The notes under the pieces are model-generated. The model was not told the DNA's origin. It saw only the letters and a program-made list of their open reading frames with translations, and searched no databases. DNA of 64,000 nucleotides, from positions 3,352,001 through 3,416,000 of the forward strand of contig NZ_CP059139.1 of the NCBI RefSeq assembly GCF_014109765.1. Direction: 5' to 3'. Made by a program: the position numbers and the translations under genes. Shown in pieces: positions 20,682 to 31,421 of the stretch; positions within the stretch are counted from its first letter, which is position 1; every line of letters begins with the position of its first letter. The DNA comes from Pseudomonas berkeleyensis (GTDB taxonomy: Bacteria > Pseudomonadota > Gammaproteobacteria > Pseudomonadales > Pseudomonadaceae).

Positions 20682-21773
20682 TCACAGCTGCGGCAGCACC
20701 GGCGTGGTGACACGCACGTCGGCGTTCTGCGCGCGGTGACGCAGCAGGTGATCCATCAGCACGATGGCAATCATCGCCTCGGCGATCGGCGTGGCGCGGA
20801 TGCCGACGCAAGGGTCGTGACGGCCCTTGGTGATGACGTCCACCGGGTTGCCGTCGACGTCGATGGAACGCCCCGGCGTGGTGATGCTGGAGGTCGGTTT
20901 CAGCGCCAGGTGGGCAACGATCGGCTGGCCGCTGGAGATACCACCGAGGATGCCGCCGGCATTGTTGGAGAGGAAGCCCTCGGGAGTCAGCTCGTCACGG
21001 TGCTCGGTGCCACGCTGGGCGACGCAGGCGAAGCCGGCGCCGATTTCCACGCCCTTGACCGCGTTGATGCTCATCAGCGCATGGGCCAGCTCGGCGTCGA
21101 GGCGGTCGAAGATTGGCTCGCCCAGACCCGGCATCACCCCTTCGGCGACCACGGTGATCTTCGCGCCGACTGAATCCTGGTCACGACGCAGCTGATCCAT
21201 GTAGGCCTCCAGCTCCGGCACCTTGTCCGGGTCAGGGCTAAAGAAGGCGTTCTGCTCGACGCTGTCCCAGGTCTTGAACGGAATCTCGATGGGGCCGAGC
21301 TGGCTCATGTAGCCACGAATGACGATGCCCTGGCTGGCCAGGAACTTCTTGGCGATGGCGCCGGCCGCCACACGCATGGCCGTTTCGCGGGCCGAGCTGC
21401 GGCCGCCACCACGGTAGTCGCGGATGCCGTACTTGTGATGGTAGGTGTAGTCGGCGTGGGCCGGGCGGAACAGATCCTTGATCGCCGAGTAGTCCTTGGA
21501 CTTCTGGTCGGTGTTGCGGATCAGCAGGCCGATGGAGCAACCGGTGGTCTTGCCCTCGAACACGCCGGAGAGGATTTCCACCTCGTCGGCTTCCTGGCGC
21601 TGCGTGGTATGGCGGCTGGTGCCCGGCTTGCGGCGGTCGAGATCACGCTGCAGATCTTCCAGAGAAATCTCGACACCGGGCGGGCAACCGTCGACGATGG
21701 CGACCAGCGCCGGGCCATGGCTTTCGCCAGCGGTGGTGACGGTGAACAGCTTGCCGTAGGTATTGCCGGACAT
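20682..21773 (-). CDS. aroC: Chorismate synthase
   Basis: A full 363-residue chorismate synthase. Signatures [32 protein letters not shown] [14 protein letters not shown], the [19 protein letters not shown] block and the C-terminal [17 protein letters not shown] are all present. It removes phosphate from EPSP with reduced FMN as cofactor, the last step to chorismate. ATG at 21773; the longer open frame upstream overlaps the divergent gene's leader and is not used. Confidence 0.97.
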   Translation of the reverse strand: MSGNTYGKLFTVTTAGESHGPALVAIVDGCPPGVEISLEDLQRDLDRRKPGTSRHTTQRQEADEVEILSGVFEGKTTGCSIGLLIRNTDQKSKDYSAIKDLFRPAHADYTYHHKYGIRDYRGGGRSSARETAMRVAAGAIAKKFLASQGIVIRGYMSQLGPIEIPFKTWDSVEQNAFFSPDPDKVPELEAYMDQLRRDQDSVGAKITVVAEGVMPGLGEPIFDRLDAELAHALMSINAVKGVEIGAGFACVAQRGTEHRDELTPEGFLSNNAGGILGGISSGQPIVAHLALKPTSSITTPGRSIDVDGNPVDVITKGRHDPCVGIRATPIAEAMIAIVLMDHLLRHRAQNADVRVTTPVLPQL

Positions 21774-21927
21774 GGGAAGACGCTCCGCGAGATTCAGCAT
21801 CGGCCTGCCACTGCGCAGGCCCGATTCACAAGGTGGGCGAGTATACCTGCCACCTACTTGCAGTTCACCCCGAACCTTGCTCAACCGAACGCGTCCAATG
21901 CCAGTCTGCCACTACCCTGCCCTCATC

Positions 21928-22896
21928 ATGCTGCGAGCCCTGCTCTTGTCCCTCACCCTAGTTACCGGCCTGGCCCAGGCCACGCCCAGCACCAGCCAGC
22001 AACTGCCGATCAGCCTCGACACCGACCAGGGCACCCTGCGCGGCAGTCTGCTATTGCCACAAAGCGACAAGCCCGTGCCGGTGGCGCTGCTGATCGCCGG
22101 CTCCGGCCCCACCGACCGCGACGGCAACAATCCCGAAGGTGGCCATAACGATGCGCTGAAGAAGCTGGCGCAATTTCTGGCGCGCAATGGCATCGCCAGC
22201 CTGCGCTACGACAAACGCGGCGTAGCGGCTAGCCGCGCTGCAACGCCGGACGAGCGCGGCCTCAGCGTCGAGCGCTACGTGGCCGATGTCGAAGGCTGGG
22301 CCAGGCAACTCAAAGAAGACCCGCGTTTCGACCGGCTGATCCTGATCGGTCACAGCGAGGGCGCGCTGATCGCCAGCCTGGCGGCTCCCGGTAGCCAGGC
22401 CGACGCGCTGGTATCCATCGCCGGCCCCGCCTACCCCATTGGCCAGGTGCTGGACATGCAATTGGCCATGCGCCTGCCACCGCCGTTGCTGGACGAGAGC
22501 CGACACATCCTCGCCAACCTGATCCGCGGCAAACTGCAACCCAAGGTGCCGAAGGAGTTGCAGGTGGTGTATCGCCCCAGCGTGCAGCCCTACCTGATCA
22601 GCCTGCTACGCCAGGATCCGGCAGAGAATTTCGCCGCACTGCAGATTCCTGCGCTGATCGTACAGGGCAGCCATGATGCCCAGGTCAGCCCGGACAACGC
22701 CGAGGTACTCAAGCAGGCCAAGCCCGATGCCGAACTGGCGCTGATTCCTGGCATGAACCATGTCATGCGCATCACCCCCGCCGCGTGGAACGAACAGGTA
22801 GCCTCCTACAACGATCCGAAGCTACCCTTGGCCCGTGCACTGGGCGAACGGATCGTTGCCTTCATTCGCTCCAGTGCCGAGGAAAACGGTCGATAA
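21928..22896 (+). CDS. Secreted/periplasmic alpha/beta hydrolase
   Basis: A 322-residue serine hydrolase. MLRALLLSLTLVTGLAQA is a clean signal peptide, which decides the ATG at 21928 over one ten codons earlier. The nucleophile elbow is LIGHSEGALIA, and GSGPTDRDGNN precedes the fold as in the YqkD/BD-FAE-like hydrolases; the acid and His are in QGSHDAQVS and PGMNHVM. Substrate unknown. It is divergent from aroC and precedes a membrane protein gene by 36 bp. Confidence 0.87.
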   Translation: MLRALLLSLTLVTGLAQATPSTSQQLPISLDTDQGTLRGSLLLPQSDKPVPVALLIAGSGPTDRDGNNPEGGHNDALKKLAQFLARNGIASLRYDKRGVAASRAATPDERGLSVERYVADVEGWARQLKEDPRFDRLILIGHSEGALIASLAAPGSQADALVSIAGPAYPIGQVLDMQLAMRLPPPLLDESRHILANLIRGKLQPKVPKELQVVYRPSVQPYLISLLRQDPAENFAALQIPALIVQGSHDAQVSPDNAEVLKQAKPDAELALIPGMNHVMRITPAAWNEQVASYNDPKLPLARALGERIVAFIRSSAEENGR

Positions 22897-22932
22897 CAGA
22901 TTGACGAACACGATCAAGCACACAGGACGCCC

Positions 22933-23733
22933 ATGAGCGAAAACCCAGCCCCGGAGGCGCAAGCCCCCGACGCCGAGGCAGTGGCAGGTGAAACACCTGC
23001 CGCGCCGCATCCCTGGACTGACCTGCCAGCCGAGCAGTTCAGCCTGCTGCGTCTGGCGCCGCTGCCGGTCGACCGGGAAACCGGGCCGAGACCGCTGCGT
23101 TTCGTCCAGCTCGGCCGGGTCGAGCGTCACGCCAAGGATCTGAGCCTGCTGCGCCTGACCATCCAGGTTCCGGGGCAACGCCTGCACCGGCAGAACAACC
23201 TGCTGGAGGTGTGGGCCGATCACCAGCGCAAGGAAGTCCGCTTCGGCCCGGACAAGGGCTTGAGCGTGGAGCCCGCCAATCGCGGCCTGGGGCGTTTTCT
23301 CATGGCTCAGGGCATTGCCTGGGCACGCCAGCAATACGCGCACTATCAGGTCGAGGGCGGCGCCCTGCCGACCAAGGACAACTTCAACGAAGCCGCCCGC
23401 GCCCGTCGTGACCACGCGCTGAAGGCGCAGGGCTTCACCATCGAGTACAGCGACCCGTTGCAGCTCAAACCCTTCTACAGCGCACCGCGGGTCAGCTCGC
23501 TGCATGGCGACTGGCATGCCGAGAAGGTGCAGATCATCGAGTTACTGGATGCTGCCGCGATGCTGCAACAGGCCGATCAGAACCTGCAGGAGCAGGACAT
23601 CAAGCTACGCAAGCTGGAAGACCGGGTCGAACGCTTCAAGCGCGAGGACAGCGGCCTGCGTTTCACCATTACCTGCCTGGTGGCATTCAGTCTGTTTCAG
23701 GCGGGGTTGCTGATCTGGATCGCCACGCGCTGA
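22933..23733 (+). CDS. Conserved pseudomonad membrane-anchored protein, unknown
   Basis: I recognise no named domain in this 266-residue protein. The N-terminal 25 residues are Ala/Pro/Glu-rich, the middle is soluble and basic, residues about 205-235 form a likely coiled coil (LQQADQNLQEQDIKLRKLEDRVERF), and a single C-terminal membrane helix ends the protein (LVAFSLFQAGLLIWIATR). This looks like a tail-anchored cytoplasmic protein. It follows the hydrolase by 36 bp. Confidence 0.7.
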   Translation: MSENPAPEAQAPDAEAVAGETPAAPHPWTDLPAEQFSLLRLAPLPVDRETGPRPLRFVQLGRVERHAKDLSLLRLTIQVPGQRLHRQNNLLEVWADHQRKEVRFGPDKGLSVEPANRGLGRFLMAQGIAWARQQYAHYQVEGGALPTKDNFNEAARARRDHALKAQGFTIEYSDPLQLKPFYSAPRVSSLHGDWHAEKVQIIELLDAAAMLQQADQNLQEQDIKLRKLEDRVERFKREDSGLRFTITCLVAFSLFQAGLLIWIATR

Positions 23734-23796
23734 TCCATCGCGGAGCGGCGGACTGTTCGCTTCGCTCCTGAGTCCGCCCTACGCCCGCACCCGCAA

Positions 23797-23819
23797 TGTA
23801 GGAGCGGCTTCAGCCGCGA
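23797..23819. repeat. Single REP of the GTAGGAGCGG class
   Basis: TGTAGGAGCGGCTTCAGCCGCGA carries the internal GCGGCTTCAGCCGC hairpin of the third REP class. It lies between convergent genes (tail-anchored protein and prmB). Confidence 0.65.
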
Positions 23820-23831
23820 AAAACCATCCGC

Positions 23832-24752
23832 TCAGCCCTTCACCCGCGAACGAAACAACGCCTGATGCTCACGGCACTGCTTGGCCGCCAACAGGAATAC
23901 GCCATGACCGCCGTGCTTGAACTCCAGCCAGGTGAAATCCACCTCGGGGTATAGAGCCTGCACGTGCACCTGGCTGTTGCCCACCTCGACGATCAGCACA
24001 CCACGCTCGGTGAGATGGTCGGCGGCTTCGGCCAGCATGCGCCGCACCAGATCCAGGCCATCATCGCCACAGGCCAGGCCCATGGCCGGTTCGTGTTGGT
24101 ATTCGTCCGGCATGTCGGCGAAATCCTCGGCATCGACATACGGTGGGTTGGACACGATCAGGTCGAAACGTTGCCCCGGCAACTCGGCGAAACCATCGCC
24201 CTGCACGCAATACACGCGCTCTTCCAGACCATGGCGCTCGATATTGAGATTCGCCACCTCCAGCGCATCGAACGACAGGTCGGCCAGCACCACTTCAGCC
24301 TCGGGGAATTCATAAGCGCAGGCGATGCCGATGCAACCGGAGCCGGTACAGAGGTCGAGCACACGCGCCGGCTCGCTCGGCAACCAGGGAGAGAAACGAC
24401 GGTCGATCAGTTCGGCAATCGGCGAGCGCGGCACCAGCACACGCTCATCGACCACGAAAGGCAGGCCGCAGAACCAGGCTTCGCCCAGCAGATAAGCGGT
24501 GGGCACCCGCTCTTCGATACGACGCTTGAGCAGCGCCTGCAAGTGAGCGTGCTCGTCGTCTTCCAGGCGGCAGTCGAGATAGGCGTCAGATATTTCCCAA
24601 GGCAGGTGCAGGGCACCGAGCACCAGTTGGCGCGCCTCATCCCAGGCATTGTCGGTGCCGTGGCCGAAGAACAGTTGCTCGGCCTGAAAACGACTGACAG
24701 CCCAACGGATGTAGTCACGCAGGGTGCGTAAACGGGTAGTGAGAGCAGTCAC
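23832..24752 (-). CDS. prmB: Ribosomal protein uL3 glutamine methyltransferase PrmB
   Basis: A 306-residue N5-glutamine methyltransferase. An N-terminal helical domain (residues 1-100) precedes a SAM domain with [16 protein letters not shown] and the substrate-binding NPPY motif in [15 protein letters not shown]. PrmB methylates the Gln of the GGQ-like region of ribosomal protein L3. The start is GTG at 24752 with GGAGG about 7 nt upstream. Confidence 0.95.
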   Translation of the reverse strand: MTALTTRLRTLRDYIRWAVSRFQAEQLFFGHGTDNAWDEARQLVLGALHLPWEISDAYLDCRLEDDEHAHLQALLKRRIEERVPTAYLLGEAWFCGLPFVVDERVLVPRSPIAELIDRRFSPWLPSEPARVLDLCTGSGCIGIACAYEFPEAEVVLADLSFDALEVANLNIERHGLEERVYCVQGDGFAELPGQRFDLIVSNPPYVDAEDFADMPDEYQHEPAMGLACGDDGLDLVRRMLAEAADHLTERGVLIVEVGNSQVHVQALYPEVDFTWLEFKHGGHGVFLLAAKQCREHQALFRSRVKG

Positions 24753-24844
24753 GGGCAGCCTCCGGGTGAAAAGTGCGGAAGTTTAGCCCAGTGCAGGCAG
24801 AAGGCACATGAACAGGTGGCAATCCGTGCTTCGATCATGTCGGA

Positions 24845-24952
24845 TCAATCGCCATCCTTGCCCGGACGGCGCAGCTCACGCAGCACGGCAATCGCGACGA
24901 TGATGGAAAACAGTAGCCAGAAGAACGGGGAAAACTGCGGCAAGAACGACAT
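24845..24952 (-). CDS. 35-residue single-helix membrane microprotein
   Basis: A tiny gene with a perfect AAGGAG site 7 nt before its ATG. The product begins MSFLPQFSPFFWLLFSI and has one membrane helix (about residues 8-23) followed by a strongly charged tail RELRRPGKDGD. The good ribosome site and amphipathic layout support translation; function is unknown. It sits between prmB and the divergent isochorismatase-like gene. Confidence 0.6.
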   Translation of the reverse strand: MSFLPQFSPFFWLLFSIIVAIAVLRELRRPGKDGD

Positions 24953-25107
24953 GAGCAACTCCTTTTGCGTACGACTCCGAGCCCTTCGGAGTGGTTCCGA
25001 TTCTGCTCCGCCAAGGGTGCCTGAGCAAGGAATGGCGCAATAGAGGTTCACAGACTGCGCTGGCAAGGGGACAATGGCACATCATCACCATCAGCCAGGA
25101 GCCCGAG

Positions 25108-25704
25108 ATGTCCCATCCGCAAACCATGTTCCAGCTAACCGGTCGTGGCCACGCACCGGCCAGCCTGAGCAATGCGACCCTGCTGATCATCGATGCCCAG
25201 GAAGAATACCGCAGCGGCGTACTCGCGCTCCCGGGCCTGGATCCTGCGCTGGCGGAAATCGCCAGCCTGCTGGCCGCCGCACGCAGCGCCGGCACCGCCA
25301 TCGTTCACGTCAAGCACCTGGGTATCCCTGGCGGCCTGCTCGACCCCAGCGGCCCGCGCGGTCGTCACCTGCCGGAAGTTGCACCGCTCCCAGGCGAGAT
25401 CGTGGTGGAGAAACGCCTGCCCAACGCCTTCGCCGGTACCGAGCTGCATGACCGTCTGCAGGCACTGGGACACCTCGACCTGATCGTCTGTGGTTTCATG
25501 ACCCACTCCAGCGTCAGCACCACGGTTCGTGCCGCCAAGGACTATGGTTATCGCTGCACCATCGTCGATGCTGCCTGCGCCACCCGCGACTTGCCGACCC
25601 CTGACGGCGAGGTGATCACCGCGGCAGAAGTGCATCGCATCGAGATGATCGCCCTGGCCGACAACTTTGCCACTCGTGTGCCACAAGCCAAATCGCTGAT
25701 CTGA
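25108..25704 (+). CDS. Isochorismatase-fold hydrolase with Ser in place of the catalytic Cys
   Basis: A 198-residue cysteine-hydrolase-superfamily protein. Asp29 in LLIIDAQEEY and Lys102 in VVEKRLPNAF match two members of the catalytic triad. The third position lies in CGFMTHSSVSTTVRAA, where Ser135 stands in for the usual Cys before Val. True isochorismatases also lack this Cys, so the protein could be a non-amidase hydrolase. AGGAG lies 7 nt before the ATG at 25108. Confidence 0.85.
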   Translation: MSHPQTMFQLTGRGHAPASLSNATLLIIDAQEEYRSGVLALPGLDPALAEIASLLAAARSAGTAIVHVKHLGIPGGLLDPSGPRGRHLPEVAPLPGEIVVEKRLPNAFAGTELHDRLQALGHLDLIVCGFMTHSSVSTTVRAAKDYGYRCTIVDAACATRDLPTPDGEVITAAEVHRIEMIALADNFATRVPQAKSLI

Positions 25705-25786
25705 CGCCCTTCACAGCAACGGCCGAAGGTACGGAACCCCAAACAGACTCACCGGTCATACCGCCGATAACCAAAAGGAAATCGGA

Positions 25787-26107
25787 ATGAAGCTGTCCGA
25801 CGATTTCGACGCACGCCGCCTGCGTCCACGCCAGTCCGGGAGCTGGCGTTTACGCCTGGGCGCCGCCCTGGGAGCACTGCTGGCTGCCTTCGGCATTCTG
25901 CTGTCGATGGCCGGCATCGCTTCGCTGGCCGGGCGTGCTCCAGTGCTCGGCACGCTCGGCGACTCCAACGGCGAAGCCATCGCCCTGCTCTCGATCGGCC
26001 TGCTGCTGTTTTGGCTGGGTATCGTCTTCTGGCGGCGCTGCCGCAGACGCCTACGCCGCCCCAGTGACCTGAGTCTGTCGCCTCATCTGATGAAAAAGCG
26101 CGACTGA
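25787..26107 (+). CDS. Small two-helix membrane protein, unknown
   Basis: A 106-residue protein: a basic N-terminus, helix one at about 27-48 (ALGALLAAFGILLSMAGIASLA), helix two at about 63-82 (AIALLSIGLLLFWLGIVFW), then an arginine-rich RRCRRRLRR stretch placing the C-terminus in the cytoplasm. AAGGAA lies about 7 nt before the ATG. It sits between the isochorismatase-like gene and smr; no function can be given. Confidence 0.6.
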   Translation: MKLSDDFDARRLRPRQSGSWRLRLGAALGALLAAFGILLSMAGIASLAGRAPVLGTLGDSNGEAIALLSIGLLLFWLGIVFWRRCRRRLRRPSDLSLSPHLMKKRD

Positions 26108-26226
26108 AAGGCCATAAGCGAGAGTAAAAATAGCCAGGAGCCCTCATCGTCGCGCAGCGACGGCCCGCAGGGTGGCCGCCAGGGGCTGCAGGCCATAAAA
26201 TACCCGCCTGTTTCGCGGAGCCACCG

Positions 26227-26784
26227 ATGCAAGACGACGACCTTTCCCTGTTCCAGGCCGAGCTGCGCGGCGTCAAGCCGCTCAAGCACGACCGCGCCGA
26301 CACCGGCAAACCCAAGACCGACCGCAAGCAGCTCAACACCTTGCGCCAGGCTGCGACCATCAGCCAGGGCGAGATCAAGGTGGATGGGCTGTCCGACCAG
26401 TTCGTCATCGACGTCGGTGCCGAAGACCCGCTGTACTGGGCCGGCAACGGCGTGCAGGAAGGCCAGATGCGTAAGCTCAAGCTCGGTCAGATTGCCTTCG
26501 AGGGTAGCCTAGATCTGCACGGGATGAGCGTCGAGAAAGCGCGCGACACCCTGTGGGAGTTTCTCGCCGAAGCCACCAAGCTGGAGATTCGCTGCGTGCG
26601 CGTCACCCACGGCAAGGCGGTGCACATGGATGGCCGCAAACCGATGATCAAGAGCCACGTCAACACCTGGCTGCGCCAGCACCCGCAGGTACTGGGCTTC
26701 ACCTCCTGCCTGGCCAAGCATGGCGGCACTGGCGCGGTTTACATCATCCTCAAACGCACCATGATGGATGGTCGCGACGAATAA
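26227..26784 (+). CDS. Smr domain (MutS2-like) endonuclease-family protein
   Basis: A 185-residue SmrA/YdaL-type protein. The C-terminal Smr domain shows [25 protein letters not shown] and [12 protein letters not shown], the three conserved blocks (LDxH, HGxG-like, and the terminal strand). Smr domains nick DNA or RNA; the cellular role of the small form is unclear. GGAG lies 5 nt before the ATG. folE follows 76 bp later. Confidence 0.88.
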   Translation: MQDDDLSLFQAELRGVKPLKHDRADTGKPKTDRKQLNTLRQAATISQGEIKVDGLSDQFVIDVGAEDPLYWAGNGVQEGQMRKLKLGQIAFEGSLDLHGMSVEKARDTLWEFLAEATKLEIRCVRVTHGKAVHMDGRKPMIKSHVNTWLRQHPQVLGFTSCLAKHGGTGAVYIILKRTMMDGRDE

Positions 26785-26860
26785 GCGCAGGCCTGGCGCA
26801 CTTGTCAGGCCGACATCGGCGCCCTACCCTGCGCCCACTCGATACCCAACAGGATTTTCC

Positions 26861-27406
26861 ATGTCCCTGGAACAACACTACACCGCGATCCTCGGCCAGC
26901 TTGGTGAGGACGTTTCCCGCGAAGGTCTGCTGGACACGCCCAAGCGCGCCGCCAAGGCCATGCAGTACCTCTGCCGCGGCTACCAGCAGACGCTGGAGGA
27001 AGTCACCAACGGCGCGCTGTTCAGCTCCGACAACAGCGAAATGGTGCTGGTCAAGAACATCGAGCTGTACTCGCTGTGTGAGCACCACCTGCTGCCGTTC
27101 ATCGGCAAGGCGCACGTCGCCTACATCCCCAACGGCAAGGTGCTCGGTCTGTCCAAGGTGGCGCGCATCGTCGACATGTTCGCCCGCCGCCTGCAGATTC
27201 AGGAAAACCTCAGCCGGCAGATCGCCGAGGCGGTCGAGCAGGTCACCGGCGCCCTCGGTGTGGCGGTGGTCATCGAGGCCCAGCACATGTGCATGATGAT
27301 GCGCGGCGTGGAGAAGCAGAACTCCTCCATGGTCACCTCGGTGATGCTTGGCGAATTCCGCAACAACCCGGCGACTCGTGGCGAGTTTCTCAATCTGGTT
27401 CGCTAA
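26861..27406 (+). CDS. folE: GTP cyclohydrolase I
   Basis: A 181-residue type I GTP cyclohydrolase. The zinc ligands are in [10 protein letters not shown] and in [11 protein letters not shown], and the GTP-binding region is [21 protein letters not shown]. It makes dihydroneopterin triphosphate for folate and pterin synthesis. Pseudomonads usually carry two folE copies, so this may be a second one. ATG at 26861 gives [12 protein letters not shown] terminator hairpin lies about 160 bp downstream. Confidence 0.94.
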   Translation: MSLEQHYTAILGQLGEDVSREGLLDTPKRAAKAMQYLCRGYQQTLEEVTNGALFSSDNSEMVLVKNIELYSLCEHHLLPFIGKAHVAYIPNGKVLGLSKVARIVDMFARRLQIQENLSRQIAEAVEQVTGALGVAVVIEAQHMCMMMRGVEKQNSSMVTSVMLGEFRNNPATRGEFLNLVR

Positions 27407-27411
27407 CGTCC

Positions 27412-27546
27412 GTGGAAAAACTACCTGCGTTGGCAATCCTGCGTTAAAAACGACCTCGGAATGCTCATGTACAACTCGTACACTCCGCTTCCTCGGTCGT
27501 TTTTGCCTTGTCTTGCCTGCCTCGCCTACGTTTTTCAGCAGCCTGC
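27412..27546. repeat. 135-bp palindromic intergenic element, copy B
   Basis: An imperfect palindrome whose internal arms AAAAACGACCTCGG and CCTCGGTCGTTTTT face each other around ATGCTCATGTACAACTCGTACA. It resembles copies A and C in layout (outer arms, inner arms and a GCTCATxTAC centre) but shares little exact sequence with them. Confidence 0.5.
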
Positions 27547-27565
27547 TGAGCCAACCCCATCGACA

Positions 27566-27605
27566 ACGGCCGTTCACTGCAGCGAACGGCCGTCGCTATT
27601 TTCAG
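27566..27605 (+). terminator. Probable terminator between folE and glutaredoxin gene
   Basis: ACGGCCGTTC (27566-27575) and GAACGGCCGT (27584-27593) form a perfect 10-bp stem with an 8-nt loop, followed by CGCTATTTTTC. It would end transcripts entering from folE, but the hairpin is only 24 bp before the next ATG, so attenuation is also possible. Confidence 0.65.
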
Positions 27606-27616
27606 GAGTGCAAACC

Positions 27617-27985
27617 ATGTTGCTCAAAGCCCTTCGTATCGGCCTGGGCCAGATTGTCGTGTTCGTCGATTGGATCAGCCGTCCGCGCAAACTCAAGCGC
27701 AGCCCCGAGGCCCAGGCCGAAGTGCAACGCGCCACGTCCGACCTGGCGCTGTACCAGTTCCACGCCTGCCCGTTCTGCGTCAAGGTGCGGCGCAGCCTGC
27801 ATCGTCTGAACCTGCCAGTGGAATTGCGCGACGCCAAGAACGATGCCGAGCACCGTCAAGCGCTGGAGCAGCAAGGCGGCCGCATCAAGGTGCCCTGCCT
27901 GCGTATCGAGGAGAACGGCCAGAGCACCTGGCTGTATGAGTCGAAGGCGATCATCGCCTATCTGGATCAGCGCTTCGCGGGCTGA
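27617..27985 (+). CDS. Glutaredoxin-like protein
   Basis: A 122-residue protein with an N-terminal extension of about 45 residues, including a weakly hydrophobic segment, and a thioredoxin-fold domain from LALYQFHACPFCVKVRRSL. The CPFC motif is the dithiol active site; KVPCLRIEENG holds the cis-Pro (VPC) and SKAIIAYLDQRF the C-terminal GST-N-like helix. It probably reduces disulfides with glutathione. CAGGAG precedes the ATG at 27617. Confidence 0.88.
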   Translation: MLLKALRIGLGQIVVFVDWISRPRKLKRSPEAQAEVQRATSDLALYQFHACPFCVKVRRSLHRLNLPVELRDAKNDAEHRQALEQQGGRIKVPCLRIEENGQSTWLYESKAIIAYLDQRFAG

Positions 27986-28012
27986 CTCAACGCCGCGCTA
28001 AACGAGAATTGC

Positions 28013-28050
28013 GGTGCACGCGGCGCACCCTACGCGAGGTGCGCCGCGAC
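28013..28050. repeat. REP downstream of glutaredoxin gene and cysK
   Basis: GGTGCACGCGGCGCACCCTAC followed by GCGAGGTGCGCCGCGA forms a compact hairpin-rich unit between the convergent glutaredoxin and cysK genes. Confidence 0.6.
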
Positions 28051-28055
28051 GGGTA

Positions 28056-29027
28056 TTACTGCTGCAGTTCCTGCTCGGTGAACAGGCCGTCGAACAGCAT
28101 CGAGGTCAGGTAGCGTTCACCAGAGTCCGGCAGGATCACCACGATGGTCTTGCCCTGCATTTCCGGCTTTTCGGCCAACCGCACCGCCGCTACCATCGCC
28201 GCGCCGCAGGAAATGCCGCAGAGGATGCCTTCCTCGCGCATCAGGCGCAGGGCCATGGCCTTGGAGTCCTCATCGGCCACTTGCTCGACCTGATCGACGA
28301 TGGAGAGGTCGAGGTTCTTCGGTACGAAGCCTGCACCGATACCCTGGATCTTGTGCGGCGCCGGCTTGACCTCCTCGCCAGCCAGCGTCTGGCTGATCAC
28401 CGGTGAGCCTACAGGCTCCACGGCGACCGAAAGAATCGGTTTGCCCTGGGTCTTCTTGATGTAACGCGAGACCCCGGTGATGGTGCCGCCGGTGCCGACG
28501 CCGGCCACCAGCACATCGATGGCGCCATCCGTGTCGCGCCAGATTTCCGGGCCGGTGGTCTTTTCATGAATGGCCGGGTTGGCCGGGTTCTCGAACTGCT
28601 GCGGCAGGTAATAATCCGGGTTGGCGGCAGCCAGTTCGTTGGCCTTTTCGATAGCGCCTTTCATGCCCTTGGCCGGCTCGGTCAGCACCAGCTCGGCACC
28701 AAGCGCCTTGAGCACCTTGCGTCGCTCCAGGCTCATCGAGGCCGGCATGGTCAGCACCAGCTTGTAGCCGCGCGCGGCGGCGACGAAGGCCAGGCCAATA
28801 CCGGTGTTACCGGACGTCGGCTCGACGATGGTCATGCCCGGCTTGAGCACACCGCGCTCCTCGGCGTCCCAGATCATGTTGGCGCCGATACGGCACTTGA
28901 CCGAGTAAGCCGGGTTGCGGCCTTCGATCTTGGCCAGAATGGTCACGCCCTTCGGCCCCAGACGATTGATCATCACCAGCGGCGTGTTGCCGATGGCTTG
29001 GGAGTTGTCAGCGAAAATGCGGCTCAT
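28056..29027 (-). CDS. cysK: Cysteine synthase A
   Basis: A 323-residue PLP-dependent O-acetylserine sulfhydrylase. The PLP lysine is in [15 protein letters not shown], the phosphate/substrate loop is [13 protein letters not shown], and [12 protein letters not shown] binds PLP phosphate. It makes cysteine from O-acetylserine and sulfide. ATG at 29027 gives [18 protein letters not shown], as in CysK. The gene is divergent from the DUF748 gene. Confidence 0.95.
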   Translation of the reverse strand: MSRIFADNSQAIGNTPLVMINRLGPKGVTILAKIEGRNPAYSVKCRIGANMIWDAEERGVLKPGMTIVEPTSGNTGIGLAFVAAARGYKLVLTMPASMSLERRKVLKALGAELVLTEPAKGMKGAIEKANELAAANPDYYLPQQFENPANPAIHEKTTGPEIWRDTDGAIDVLVAGVGTGGTITGVSRYIKKTQGKPILSVAVEPVGSPVISQTLAGEEVKPAPHKIQGIGAGFVPKNLDLSIVDQVEQVADEDSKAMALRLMREEGILCGISCGAAMVAAVRLAEKPEMQGKTIVVILPDSGERYLTSMLFDGLFTEQELQQ

Positions 29028-29162
29028 GGTGTATCGGTTCCTTGTCATGAGGGAGCCAGTCAGCCTATGCCTGATCCCCCTATGCGTCCAGCATCGATAG
29101 GTCGAACTATGCTCCGACCAGCACAGTCCACTGACCAGGATCAAGCCTGACGGATACGCCCG

Positions 29163-30242
29163 ATGAAACGCCGCTACAGCCTGCCGCTATGGATCTGCCT
29201 CAGCCTGCTCGCCCTGTTGCTGCTGTTACACATTGCCCTGCCCTACGTGATCCGCGACTACCTCAACGACAAGCTCGCGGACATGGGCGATTACCGTGGC
29301 CAGATCGAGGATGTCGACCTGGCCCTGTGGCGCGGCGCCTACCGTATCAACGGACTGAGCATCGTCAAGGATGAACAGACTGTACCGGTGCCGTTCGTCG
29401 CAGCGCCGCGAATTGATATCTCGGTAAGTTGGAGCGACCTCTGGCGCGAACAGGCTGTAGTGGCCAGGGTGGTGTTCGATAAACCCGAAGTGAACTTCGT
29501 CGACGGTGAAGGCAGCGACGATAGCCAGACGGGTGAAGGCGTCGACTGGCGCGAGCAATTGAACAAGCTGCTGCCGATCACCCTCAATGAAGTGCGCGTG
29601 ATTGACGGCACGCTGGGCTTCTACAATTTCAACGCCTCACCGCCAGTGAAAATCCAGGCCAACGCCATCGAGGCCAGCCTCTACAACCTGACCAACGTAG
29701 CCGATGAACAAGGTGATCGCGTTGCCCGTTTCGAAGGCACCGCCCAACTGCTCGGCCACGCGCCGCTGGAGGCTTCGGCGGTATTCGATCCCTTCCATAA
29801 TTTCGAGGATTTCGAGTTCCGCGTACGTGCCACCGACATCCAGCTAACCCGGCTCAACGACCTGGCCAATGCCTACGGCAAGTTCGACTTCAAGAGCGGC
29901 AGTGGCGACCTGGTGGTCGAAGCATCCGCCGAGGATGCCCAGCTCAGCGGCTATATAAAGCCGCTGTTGCGCAATGTCGAAGTGTTCGACTGGCAGCAGG
30001 ATGTGGAGAATCAGAACAAGGGCTTCTTCCGCTCGATATGGGAAGCCCTGGTTGGCGGCAGCGAGAAACTGCTGAAGAACCAGCGCCAGGATCAGATCGC
30101 CACCCGCGTTGAGCTTAGCGGCAGCACGCGACAGCAGAACATCAGTGCCTTTCAGGCCTTCATCGGTATCCTGCGCAATGGCTTCGTCGAGGCCTTCACA
30201 CCCCGCTACGAACGCCCGCCACCTCAGCAAGACGGTAGCTAG
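29163..30242 (+). CDS. DUF748 (AsmA/YdbH-like) envelope protein
   Basis: A 359-residue protein with one N-terminal membrane helix (about residues 7-28) and a periplasmic beta-rich domain. The repeated pattern [30 protein letters not shown] is characteristic of DUF748/AsmA-like proteins, which are related to bridge-like lipid transfer proteins. At this length it is a short member with a single repeat unit. It is monocistronic; a lipid-related role is inference from the family only. Confidence 0.75.
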   Translation: MKRRYSLPLWICLSLLALLLLLHIALPYVIRDYLNDKLADMGDYRGQIEDVDLALWRGAYRINGLSIVKDEQTVPVPFVAAPRIDISVSWSDLWREQAVVARVVFDKPEVNFVDGEGSDDSQTGEGVDWREQLNKLLPITLNEVRVIDGTLGFYNFNASPPVKIQANAIEASLYNLTNVADEQGDRVARFEGTAQLLGHAPLEASAVFDPFHNFEDFEFRVRATDIQLTRLNDLANAYGKFDFKSGSGDLVVEASAEDAQLSGYIKPLLRNVEVFDWQQDVENQNKGFFRSIWEALVGGSEKLLKNQRQDQIATRVELSGSTRQQNISAFQAFIGILRNGFVEAFTPRYERPPPQQDGS

Positions 30243-30387
30243 CGCGTAGTCAAGATCAGCAGTGACCGCCCATTCAGTGACTGAATACTGCGTCTGCGTT
30301 CACAGCCACCGGAGCTGCGCGTTATAGTCGCGGTCTGAATTTCTGCTGCGGGTCGGCCCCGCGCGTTACCGTTCCGAGGATTTTCCG

Positions 30388-31233
<846 letters not shown>

Positions 31234-31237
31234 AAAT

Positions 31238-31395
31238 CGGGCTGCTGCGCGCTGCTTGGCGCGCAGCCCACTCGATACAGGGCTCGCGAGCTAGAGCCAG
31301 GCAAGGCGAAAGCGAGCTGAACAGCGCAGCGTACTCCAGTACGTGAGCATGGGCAGCCAGCTTTCAACGCCGCATGGCCGACGCGCAGCAGCCCG
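31238..31395. repeat. 158-bp palindromic element, copy C, between moxR and VWA genes
   Basis: Ends CGGGCTGCTGCGCG (31238-31251) and CGCGCAGCAGCCCG (31382-31395) are exact inverted repeats. Bases 31273-31301 are the exact reverse complement of 18629-18657 in copy A, and the right arm region is the reverse complement of the left part of copy A with one mismatch. The element sits 5 bp after the moxR stop inside a probable operon. Confidence 0.75.
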
Positions 31396-31421
31396 GCCAG
31401 AACTGACATGAGGGCGCAGCC

